NCBI GenBank assembly: GCA_945877405.1
Contig: CAMCSA010000001.1
Span: forward strand, 1-64,000
DNA length: 64,000 nucleotides
Source: an uncultured Erysipelotrichaceae bacterium
GTDB taxonomy: Bacteria > Bacillota_I > Bacilli_A > Erysipelotrichales > Erysipelotrichaceae
Direction of reading: 5' to 3'
Each line of letters opens with the position of its first letter. Position 1 is the first letter of the stretch. The notes beneath the pieces are model-generated. The model was given only the letters and a program-made list of their open reading frames with translations. It ran no database searches and had not been told where the DNA came from. Position numbers and translations under genes: made by a program. Positions 1-6,710 of the stretch are shown here, piece after piece.

Positions 1-257
1 ACATCGTTTCTTGGACTGAGTTCTTCTGCATACAGAACATTCTTTTCTGTTGTTGCAGCAATACCAACATGTTTGCTTCCTGCATCCATCCCTAGTGTTA
101 CTGGTTGTTTATAGCCAGAAGATCCGTAAATCAGTTGAATTGTGAAAGGATTTCTTTTTACTACAGCTGCCTTTCCATTCTGTAGAAGCACTCTTGCCTT
201 TCGTGGTTTGCACGACATAAGTGGCTCACCGTGCTTATTGATTACATAAACGTACAT
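1..257 (-). CDS. iscB: IscB-type RNA-guided HNH/RuvC nuclease, N-terminal part (runs off the window)
   Basis: The minus-strand frame starting at 257 encodes 85 residues before leaving the window. They begin with the N-terminal PLMP-type domain of IscB (GEPLMSCKPRKARVLLQNGK, then KRNPFTIQL) and run into the first RuvC motif, LGMDAGSKHVGIA, with its metal-binding aspartate. This is the order seen in IscB proteins such as OgeuIscB, the transposon-encoded ancestors of Cas9 that cut DNA guided by an omega RNA. The start ATG is preceded by an AAAGGACGG ribosome site that lies in the 3' end of the presumed omega RNA. The HNH insertion, the remaining RuvC motifs and any TnpA lie outside the window, so completeness is unknown. 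Confidence 0.9.
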   Translation of the reverse strand, partial: MYVYVINKHGEPLMSCKPRKARVLLQNGKAAVVKRNPFTIQLIYGSSGYKQPVTLGMDAGSKHVGIAATTEKNVLYAEELSPRND

Positions 258-518
258 ATGCCGTCCTTTCTATGTCAGATATATAACAGAGAATATAACT
301 CTGTTCAGCTTCTGACGAGCTGTAATAGAGCAGATTGCCATAATCTGCTCAGACACCATCGCCAATGTTATCTTTGCTTTTTATACATGCCACACTGTTC
401 CTACCTCTTAGAACTGTTTAATGACATACCACAGAGCTTCAGATTTGGTGTTACGTCCGAAGGTGTGATGACAAAGATAACGTAGTACCCTTAACGCATA
501 TGGCATTGCAAAGGTACT
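258..518 (-). ncRNA. Probable omega RNA scaffold for IscB
   Basis: This stretch directly upstream of iscB has no convincing gene but is full of paired segments. Read on the minus strand: a hairpin formed by 508-517 and 484-492 (agtacct/agggtact); a perfect 10-base long-range stem between 472-481 and 366-375 (gttatctttg/caaagataac) enclosing a multibranched core; a 9-bp hairpin 328-350 (gagcagatt/aatctgctc); and a terminal 7-bp hairpin 285-305 (aacagag/ctctgtt) just before the ribosome site. IscB omega RNAs are encoded immediately 5' of the nuclease gene, with a terminal hairpin overlapping the iscB ribosome site. The outer end is my estimate; the guide should be the roughly 16 bases beyond it. 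Confidence 0.72.
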
Positions 519-767
519 CAGGCTAGTCAACAAAGGCTTTTTCAAGCCTGTGGATTTATCCACGGGTTATTGACAACTTTTATACCTCACAAATATATGT
601 TATCTGCATGCATGCTTATACTATACATCATTCTATAGGCAATATGTGTTAAAAAGCGATATTGGAAGAACAGCCATACCTATTCTGCAAGATCAGAATC
701 CTGGCAGTCTATATTTTACTTTCCCAGCAGAAAATCACGAAGACTTATAAACTGAGCTGCCTTCACT
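519..767. other. Non-coding flank of the IscB element, presumed guide side
   Basis: No gene is visible. On the minus strand 549-534 forms a 6-bp hairpin with a GAAA tetraloop (aggctt/aagcct). The bases between this hairpin and the scaffold (about 519-533) are where an IscB guide would lie if the scaffold begins at the 508-517/484-492 stem. A TTATCCAC inverted repeat sits at about 551-565. The transposon end cannot be fixed without an empty-site comparison. Confidence 0.4.
615..642 (-). promoter_or_regulatory. Candidate promoter reading into the omega RNA
   Basis: On the minus strand TTGCCT (642-637), a 16-base spacer and TATAAG (620-615) resemble a sigma-A promoter. A transcript starting near 607 would run through the presumed guide, the scaffold and iscB. 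The match is moderate and untested. Confidence 0.35.
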
Positions 768-1113
768 TCATACCCCCTCACAAATCAATTCGTTGTACAG
801 GATGTTTTCCATCACCTGTATATTCAGAAGTCCCTCATTTCTGATGGATGGAAAAAGGAATCCATGTTCCACAAAATAGAATTTGAATCCGGATGCTGAC
901 TGATTTGAGATCATATTATGGTAATGCATTTCATGAATGATATGGGAACATTTCAGATAGTCAATGTATTTGCGGATCGTACTTTGAGAGATGTTGGAAA
1001 TTGCAGAGCTGCGACAGCTTTATTCCAGTTCAGAAATACTTTTCCGATACCCATTATGATAGGCAAGAACATATAACAGCACTGAAAGCTGTCTGATTCT
1101 GTAACAGTTCATA
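768..1113 (-). pseudogene. Decayed ATPase with DUF4143-type C-terminal domain
   Basis: Minus-strand translation gives LSVLLYVLAYHNGYRKSISE, a stop, then an uninterrupted stretch with STIRKYIDYLKCSHIIHEMH, FKFYFVEHGF and MENILYNELICEGV. This order (winged helix, KYxDYL, YxVxxG, ENxxYNEL) is the C-terminal half of the AAA-type ATPases with a DUF4143 domain. At least two lesions are seen: an internal TAA after ISELE, and a frameshift after NELI, where another frame continues as RGYEV as expected for the family. The Walker-bearing N-terminal part is not found; bases up to about 1200 give only a short peptide in the same direction. A dead remnant, probably left by rearrangement next to the IscB element. 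Confidence 0.7.
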
Positions 1114-1291
1114 CTTACCGATCTTTTTCATACCGGAAAGTATTTGATATTTCCGTTGTTTTTATGAGCATGTAACCATGCCAGTTCATCTTTTCTGATT
1201 GCTGTCATATATATGTATGTGTATTCTTCGCTTACAACATTGCAAAGAACACAGGGATCAAATACAATGCGCATCATGCATACAGCGAAAT

Positions 1292-1324
1292 CTAAAAAGA
1301 ACATGAACCACTTGATTCATGTTC
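1292..1324 (-). terminator. Rho-independent terminator after the BY-kinase gene
   Basis: On the minus strand gaacatgaa and ttcatgttc form a perfect 9-bp stem (1324-1316 with 1307-1299) with an 8-base loop, followed at once by TTTTT. It lies 7 bases past the stop of the gene at 1331-2005 and closes that operon. Confidence 0.85.
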
Positions 1325-1330
1325 AATGTA

Positions 1331-2005
1331 TTACTCGTTGTAATAACCGTAGTTTCCGTAATAGTAGGAATTTGTGTTGGACTTGGAAACCATATTCGGT
1401 ACAAGTCCAAGGATACGACAGTCATTTCGTTCCAATGTCTCAACACAATGTTTTGCTTCCTTACTCTTGATTGCACCGTCACGGATAACATAGATGACAC
1501 CATCTGCCATACGACCTGCAATGCATGCATCACCTGCTACGGATACAGGAGGTGTATCGATAATCACATATTCATACTTCTCTCTTGCCAATTTGAGAAT
1601 TTTTTCAAATGCAGGTGATGAGAGAATACCGCTTGGATCCGGTGGACATTTTCCACATGGGATCATATGCAGATTCGGATAGTTAGTATCGTACACAAGA
1701 TCCTCTGACTGACCGGTAACATATTCAGAAAGACCATTGATCTTAGTCTTATTTCCATTTAAATAGAAATAACGTTTGATATGACTCTTTCTCATATCAC
1801 AGTCAATAAACAGTGTTTTCTTATTGATAGAAGCAAAGGAAACTGCAGTATAGAAAGAAAGAACTGACTTTCCTTCTGATGGAGTAGTCGATGTAAATGA
1901 AATGACCTTCGTATCATTCATATACATGATATTTGAACGTAAGGCCTGAAAGGAATCAAGGATGCTTCCAGAGATACCCTTTAATTCAAGTTCCAGTGTC
2001 TGCAT
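1331..2005 (-). CDS. cpsD: CpsD/CapB-family bacterial tyrosine kinase (Wze)
   Basis: A 224-aa cytoplasmic P-loop kinase. The Walker A motif STTPSEGKS is near residue 40, Walker A' LFIDCDMR near 67, and the Walker B region YVIIDTPP near 145. The C-terminus is the tyrosine cluster SYYYGNYGYYNE, the autophosphorylation tail of BY-kinases that control capsule or exopolysaccharide export. It starts in a TAATG overlap with the upstream Wzz-like gene, which supplies the transmembrane activator, so the two proteins are translationally coupled and should form a complex at the membrane. AAAGGAAG is its ribosome site. Oddly, no polysaccharide synthesis genes follow; the operon stops at a strong terminator. 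What the pair serves is not visible here. Confidence 0.9.
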   Translation of the reverse strand: MQTLELELKGISGSILDSFQALRSNIMYMNDTKVISFTSTTPSEGKSVLSFYTAVSFASINKKTLFIDCDMRKSHIKRYFYLNGNKTKINGLSEYVTGQSEDLVYDTNYPNLHMIPCGKCPPDPSGILSSPAFEKILKLAREKYEYVIIDTPPVSVAGDACIAGRMADGVIYVIRDGAIKSKEAKHCVETLERNDCRILGLVPNMVSKSNTNSYYYGNYGYYNE

Positions 2006-2742
2006 TACTCTTTACTTCCTTTCTTGTTTGTGATTGCAAAGTTCAGACTCTTATCCTGACGGAAACTTGTCAGTACATGGTAACCAAGTACGCGTTCCAT
2101 CTTATCATTACTGTTGAGACGATCATCCAGTAATGACTTAGCGATTACATAACCACAGGACAGTACAAGTCCGATGAGCATACCCATCAGGATGTTCTTT
2201 GTATTGCTTGGGCTTACTTTCTTTTCGTTTGCGATCGCAGATTCAACAATATAAGGTTCCTTAACAACAACTTCGCGTACTGCATCAATTCCATATTCCA
2301 CATAAGAGTTGGCAATGTCTGCTGCTCGCTGCGGATCTGAATCCGTACATGTCACAACGATCATGTGAGTAGAACTTGGATTTGTGATAGTAACCTGTTC
2401 ATTCAGCTGTTCAACTGTCACATCCAGGTTTTCAGACTTGATAACACGCTTTACAACAGGACGACTTTTGAAGAATACTTCATAGTCAGGTGCCAGCTGG
2501 GTACCAACCTGCAATCCCTGTAACAGTTCACTTGTTGTAGAACCTTCCGATTTCAGGTAAATTGTGGCCTTTGCACTGTACATCGGAGTGGTAAAGAAGA
2601 ATGTATATACACTCGCAATAATTGTGGTAACAAGCGTTACCACAATTATCATTTTCCATCGATTTTTCAGTGCAAGAAACAATTCCTTCAGATCAATGAC
2701 ATCTTCATCCTGAGCTGCAAGTGTTTTATTTCCTGCATCCAT
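2005..2742 (-). CDS. cpsC: Wzz/CpsC-type polysaccharide co-polymerase, kinase activator
   Basis: A 245-aa membrane protein. A short cytoplasmic N-terminus (VIDLKELFLALKNRWKMI) leads to a first transmembrane helix near residues 33-53. The extracytoplasmic Wzz domain follows, and a second helix (ILMGMLIGLVLSCGYVIA) lies near 185-203 before a cytoplasmic tail that would contact the BY-kinase. This is the CpsC/CapA layout of Gram-positive bacteria, where chain-length control and kinase activation are carried by separate proteins. GGAG precedes the start. It lies 6 bases after the surface-protein gene and overlaps the kinase gene by one base. Confidence 0.9.
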   Translation of the reverse strand: MDAGNKTLAAQDEDVIDLKELFLALKNRWKMIIVVTLVTTIIASVYTFFFTTPMYSAKATIYLKSEGSTTSELLQGLQVGTQLAPDYEVFFKSRPVVKRVIKSENLDVTVEQLNEQVTITNPSSTHMIVVTCTDSDPQRAADIANSYVEYGIDAVREVVVKEPYIVESAIANEKKVSPSNTKNILMGMLIGLVLSCGYVIAKSLLDDRLNSNDKMERVLGYHVLTSFRQDKSLNFAITNKKGSKE

Positions 2743-2748
2743 CAGTGA

Positions 2749-3543
2749 TTACTCCTGATCTCTCTTCTTCAGTACAACTGCACCTGCAATTGCAACAACG
2801 ACTGCTGCACCTGCGAAGTAGAACATTGTGTTGTTTCTGACTGCTTCTACTGTGCCGTTAACTTCTGTATTTACGGATGGCTTTGTTACAGCTGTGCTGG
2901 CTTTAGCTGCTGGTACATATACTACAGCAACTGGAGAAAGGTCTTCGAATGTAGCTGTGATGGAGTCGTTAGCTGCATCTACTGCATCTGGAGCGATCAT
3001 TTCAAGAACATTTCTCTTTGTGGAGTAGTGCATAACGAATGCTTCACCACCGCTACTTACTGCTGCATTTAAGCCTGGAGCATTCAGAGTAGCTGTAATT
3101 GGGCCTTTAGGTTCTTCACCGTCTACAGTAATTGTCAAATCCTGGAATGGTGTCAGCATATTGACAGCGCTCATATCAACAATCTTGGAATTATCTGTAG
3201 TAGTAACAAATGTCTTACCATTGTCTTTCTTAACATTTTTTACTTCTGCACCACTTGTATTGATAACTTCATTAACTAAGTCATTAACCGTGATCTTTTC
3301 AGTTCCTTTACCAGAAACACTAGTAAGAGCAGAAACAACAGCTTTAGGTGTATCTGTGTTTTCAAAAGACAATTCCTGATCCAGTGTAGCTGTTACAGTA
3401 CCTGTAACAGGCTTACCATCAACCTTAATAGAGCTGTCGTCAACAATACCACCCTTTAATGGGCTTCCGTCTTCAGCGAATACTGGTGTTGCAAGAGCGA
3501 ATGCAAGACCACAGGCCATCAGACCCTTCATAAATTTGTTCAT
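2749..3543 (-). CDS. Secreted surface protein with C-terminal membrane anchor but no LPXTG
   Basis: About 264 aa. The ATG at 3543 is preferred over an ATG 18 bases upstream, because the ribosome site AGGGGG overlaps the latter. An N-terminal signal peptide (LMACGLAFALATPVFA) precedes a beta-rich ectodomain containing FEDLSPVAVVYVP, a phrase common in Bacillota surface proteins. The C-terminus is a single helix (FYFAGAAVVVAIAGAVVL) followed by KKRDQE. This is the hydrophobic-plus-charged end of a sortase substrate, yet no LPXTG-like pentapeptide precedes it; the region reads TEVNGTVEAVRNNT. It may simply stay membrane-anchored. First gene of the operon with cpsC and cpsD, so it may act in envelope polymer display. 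Function not recognised. Confidence 0.75.
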   Translation of the reverse strand: MNKFMKGLMACGLAFALATPVFAEDGSPLKGGIVDDSSIKVDGKPVTGTVTATLDQELSFENTDTPKAVVSALTSVSGKGTEKITVNDLVNEVINTSGAEVKNVKKDNGKTFVTTTDNSKIVDMSAVNMLTPFQDLTITVDGEEPKGPITATLNAPGLNAAVSSGGEAFVMHYSTKRNVLEMIAPDAVDAANDSITATFEDLSPVAVVYVPAAKASTAVTKPSVNTEVNGTVEAVRNNTMFYFAGAAVVVAIAGAVVLKKRDQE

Positions 3544-3589
3544 TGTGTTGTCCCCCTTCATAAATACCTTGGACGTATTATTTTATAAT

Positions 3590-3640
3590 TGTGTATTAGT
3601 ACACATCTATTAGTATAGATTCTCCTACCCTGAAAATCAA
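3590..3640 (-). promoter_or_regulatory. Promoter of the surface-protein/cpsC/cpsD operon with two tandem palindromes
   Basis: On the minus strand TTGATT (3640-3635), a 17-base spacer and TATACT (3617-3612) form a good sigma-A promoter. Two perfect 6-4-6 palindromes overlap it: atctat-tagt-atagat at 3605-3620 covers the -10 box, and tgtgta-ttag-tacaca at 3590-3605 covers the start point. Both contain TATTAGTA, and their centres are 15 bases apart. The arrangement looks like a double operator for a dimeric repressor; the regulator is not identified. Confidence 0.7.
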
Positions 3641-3714
3641 GAAATTATACAAAATTACATACCTGTTACAGGAAAGAAAATCTTACCCATTGAAACAAAG
3701 TTAATAGTATTTAA

Positions 3715-4650
3715 TTAATCGTAGTACAGATCAACGATCAGTTGAGGAAGTTTCTCTTCATCTACATTAAACTGTGTACGGAAACTGCCCTGTACCACTT
3801 CACCTGGCAACTGATATATATCATCAAATGTATAATCGATCACCATATCGAGAATATCTGATATTTCTGTCAGTTCAACATTTGTATATACGCGATCAGC
3901 AACATCAGATACACGATCCAAAGCCTTATCAAAATCACTGGTGATTAATGTCTTCAATGCATCCAGATAAGTATTCAGATATTCCTTCTGCCTCTCCATA
4001 CGGATTTCATTAGAACCGGAAATATCGGTATTTCTATGTCTGATGAATTCTTCTACATTAGATGCATCTACAGTGACAATACTTCCTTTTGTCCATTCCG
4101 GATTGACTTCTGCAAGCAGGTCATCTTTGACTTCTACCTGCATTGGACCGACAACATCCTGGATCAATGAAAGATCATCAAGTGCAATTGTCATGTAGTA
4201 TGTAATTGGAATGTTATGCAACAGTCTGCTGACAGCATCCTTTGTATACAGTGTTGACTGCTTAGTGCTTGTACCATACGCATATGATAAAGCAAGATAG
4301 CTCTTATCCCAGCCAAGGAAGTTATGTTCCAGGTCATAAATCTTGATATCAACATAAGCACTTCGATCAAGCTGCAAAATACGATACTGGCTGTTTTCAC
4401 GATCAAAACTGAGTAACAGAACAAAGTCAGACTGACCACCCTCTCCATCTCTTGTATCAACGCCTGTAATCAGGAAATTCATCAGATGGGAGTTATAGCT
4501 GTATTCCTTACCATCCACTGTATATGTATGGTAATCCTCATCTTCCCGCAAGGAAGAAGTCTGGCCGTCATTTGTTTTGATTCTGTTTGGTGTGCATGCG
4601 CATAATGTAAGGCATGTTGCTGCAGAAAGAAGCATTTTCAATAATTTCAT
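3715..4650 (-). CDS. LytR-CpsA-Psr (LCP) family lipoprotein
   Basis: A 311-aa protein. The N-terminus is a lipoprotein signal (MLLSAATCLTLCAC) with the modified cysteine near residue 19. The LCP domain follows: LITGVDTRDG near 60, SDFVLLLSFDRENSQYRILQ, then LDRSAYVDI with an arginine at the lipid-phosphate site, and RHRNTDISGSNEIRMERQ near 205 with the second conserved arginine cluster. LCP enzymes transfer glycan polymers from undecaprenyl carriers to peptidoglycan. Most LCP proteins are anchored by a transmembrane helix; a lipoprotein form is less usual. It has its own promoter and precedes the Wzz/kinase operon, fitting a role in attaching a surface glycan. AGGAGAG is the ribosome site. 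Confidence 0.8.
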   Translation of the reverse strand: MKLLKMLLSAATCLTLCACTPNRIKTNDGQTSSLREDEDYHTYTVDGKEYSYNSHLMNFLITGVDTRDGEGGQSDFVLLLSFDRENSQYRILQLDRSAYVDIKIYDLEHNFLGWDKSYLALSYAYGTSTKQSTLYTKDAVSRLLHNIPITYYMTIALDDLSLIQDVVGPMQVEVKDDLLAEVNPEWTKGSIVTVDASNVEEFIRHRNTDISGSNEIRMERQKEYLNTYLDALKTLITSDFDKALDRVSDVADRVYTNVELTEISDILDMVIDYTFDDIYQLPGEVVQGSFRTQFNVDEEKLPQLIVDLYYD

Positions 4651-4707
4651 AGTGCTCTCCTAGTACATCTGGAACAGAAGTTTCTGTTTCATGTGATGTT
4701 CTTCCAT

Positions 4708-4736
4708 ATTATATTGATTTCATATTCTTCTTACAA
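4708..4736 (-). promoter_or_regulatory. Promoter of the LCP gene
   Basis: Minus strand TTGTAA (4736-4731), a 17-base spacer and a perfect TATAAT (4713-4708), about 58 bases before the start codon. Confidence 0.75.
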
Positions 4737-4810
4737 GGAATCAATGACGAAACACATAAAAGAAAACAGGCTTCAGTGATTATGGTACATTACCAAAACG
4801 CCAAAGCCTG

Positions 4811-4933
4811 TCATTGTTCATACAGGTTCTTCAATGCGATTCCACCTTCAGTTTTCCATTCCGTATTCCCATTGGCACTGGCTCCTGTTACAAAATAGGC
4901 AGCTTTCGATAGAGAAGCAAACAGAATATCATC
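4811..4933 (-). pseudogene. DUF4357 domain fragment
   Basis: One minus-strand frame gives about 40 residues ending at a stop: DDILFASLSKAAYFVTGASA, then NGNTEWKTEGGIALKNLYEQ. This matches the DUF4357 pattern (SxSxAAxxVxGxxxNGxxEWK...G..L..L), a small C-terminal domain found in GIY-YIG and restriction-linked proteins. No start or upstream partner remains; it abuts the decayed recombinase. A C-terminal scrap of a lost defence or nuclease gene is the likeliest reading. Confidence 0.6.
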
Positions 4934-5531
4934 CGTTCATATATAATTTCTGATTTTTACCCTTTTCCAGTTCCTTGTTACGGATGGTATGAGCAGGACA
5001 GCTTGCAGTTGGCGTTGAAACGATCACGCTTCCTTTTCGATAGCTATATACGGTATACCATGGCACTTCTCCAAACCTGTATCTGTTCCGTAAGCCTCGC
5101 TTGATGTTTTCTGAGATGGAATGACTTTCTTCCTGTGCAAAAAACCCGCAAAGATTGTAAGCAGAAACTCTGATCCAAAACAGGATGTATCAATGCCTTC
5201 CTTTTCAAAATATACCGATACTTCCATATCCGTTAATTCCCTTGTATACCGCAGAGAATCTGCCGTATTTCTGGCAAATCTGGATACGGATTTGACCAGA
5301 ATCATGTCAATTCCATGATTCCTTGCTGCTTCCATCATCTTCTAAAAGGCAGGTCTGTTTTCACTCTGTGTACCAGTTAACCCTTCATCCGCAAAGATAT
5401 CGACTAACTTCCAGTCAGGATGACTGGCAATGATACGCTGAAACGATTCCATCTGCAGATCAAGGCTTTGCTACTGTACTTCTTGATCCGTTGATACTCT
5501 GCAGTATGCTGCTGCTTTCTTATTGATCATA
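4929..5531 (-). pseudogene. Serine recombinase remnant (second of a tandem pair)
   Basis: From an ATG at 5531 the frame reads INKKAAAYCRVSTDQEVQ, a stop, SLDLQMESFQRIIASHPDWK, VDIFADEGLTGTQSENRPAF, a stop, then KMMEAARNHGIDMILVKSVS, RFARNTADSL and SEFLLTIFAGF. These are the resolvase catalytic-domain motifs with the YCRVST serine intact. An extra base in a T run shifts the frame, after which it continues FAQEESHSISENIKRGLRNR, the linker helix of large serine recombinases, and stops near 4929. The recombinase domain and zinc ribbon are missing. Two nonsense mutations, one frameshift and the truncation make it inactive. Confidence 0.85.
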
Positions 5532-5582
5532 GAAGGATGTTCTTGATCAGACTGTAATGCCTTTCTGATGATACGCACGTTT

Positions 5583-6547
5583 TCATTGAGAGTGGATTGT
5601 TCGCTTACAGTTCCACACATACCGGTATTCCTCTTCCCAGCAGCAGCTGTGCCTGTTCAAAGTCACTTCGGCTGGATGATGATCCTGTAGATACTGCTGT
5701 TCTTTTTCTCCTTCGTTTTTCTTTCGTACATGATTGAGATAATCCACGGTATAGGATTTACGCGTCAATTGATCCCCTGCATAGGCTTCATTTGTCAGCA
5801 TTCCCATGACATTCCGTTTCGTCCACTTTCTTGTCACACCATGGATTTCCTCATATGCATTCATCTTTTCCGCAATGGCAGAACATGATTTCCAGCCAGA
5901 ATCAGTTCAAATACCATACGAACTCGATCTGCCTCATCCTCTTTGATATGCCATTGATAAATCCCATCGGTTGCTTCCCCTTCCCGTACATAGCCATAGA
6001 CAGCTGCTCGGATCGGATCCCCTTTTCTGTTACGATAGACCTGTGCCAGTGTAATATTCATAGAAGTGCTGTTGGACTCCTCTTGTGAAATGATGGCCAG
6101 AATCGATAACAGCAGATCAATGTTCTTTTCACTTGTATTCAGATTCTCTTTTTCAAAACATACCGGAATCCCAAGCTGATTGAGTTCTCTGACATATTCA
6201 ATACACTCTGCATAGTTTCTGGCAAACCGGGATACTGATCTGGTATGGATTTCATCCACCTTCCCTTTCCTGCAGTCATTCATCATCTTCAGAAATCCGG
6301 GTCTTTTACATGCCAGTCTGCCGGAGATTCCTTCATCCCCATAAATACCGATCAGCTCACAGTCTTCCCTGTTTTCAAATAATGCCTGATAATACCGCTT
6401 CTGCGCCTTACAGTAAAGATCCTGTTCCTCCTGCAGTGTTGATACACGACAATACGCCGCAATCCGTTTTTTCTTCACTCCTGAATCATAATGATCTGTT
6501 TTTGGATGCCTTATTCCTTCATGATGTACAGTTCTGATCTTTTCCAT
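5583..6547 (-). pseudogene. Large serine recombinase, frameshifted (first of a tandem pair)
   Basis: The start at 6547 follows GGAGGTG. The frame encodes the resolvase domain (RIAAYCRVSTLQEEQ, YGDEGISGR, RSVSRFARN, ILAIISQEES) and the beginning of the recombinase domain (YGYVREGE). It breaks near 5862; a second frame continues MNAYEEIHGVTRKWTKRNVM, MLTNEAYAGD and DHHPAE. A further shift leads to FEQAQLLLG, after which the C-terminal zinc ribbon and coiled coil are absent. Tandem pairs of such recombinases are the mobility module of many Bacillota elements. Both members here are dead, and no attachment sites could be recognised. Confidence 0.85.
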
Positions 6548-6645
6548 GCACACCTCCATTCCTGTCTGTACAATGATCAGGTAAAAACAATTGTATCGTG
6601 TTACGGGAAATCAGTAACATAGAGCCATCCATGATTGCACAGAAT

Positions 6646-6692
6646 AATCCCGGTATCAATGCATGCATCATGCACACATCCATACCGGGATT
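6646..6692. repeat. Long-stem inverted repeat between the recombinase remnant and the S8 gene
   Basis: aatcccggtat (6646-6656) and ataccgggatt (6682-6692) are perfect 11-base complements around a 25-base loop that is itself rich in gcatgca. It lies just after the S8 lipoprotein gene and could form a strong hairpin in its transcript, but no T run follows on the minus strand. A weak terminator or a protein-binding site are both possible. Confidence 0.55.
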
Positions 6693-6710
6693 TATTCATT
6701 TTATAATCGT

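Noticed and set aside
231-485. An 84-codon plus-strand open frame opposite the IscB leader
   Set aside because: No ribosome site and no recognisable motif; it runs across the paired segments of the presumed omega RNA, so it is chance coding.
551-565. TTATCCAC-type inverted repeat resembling DnaA boxes
   Set aside because: Only one pair, no cluster, no dnaA, dnaN or AT-rich unwinding region nearby; an origin is not supported.
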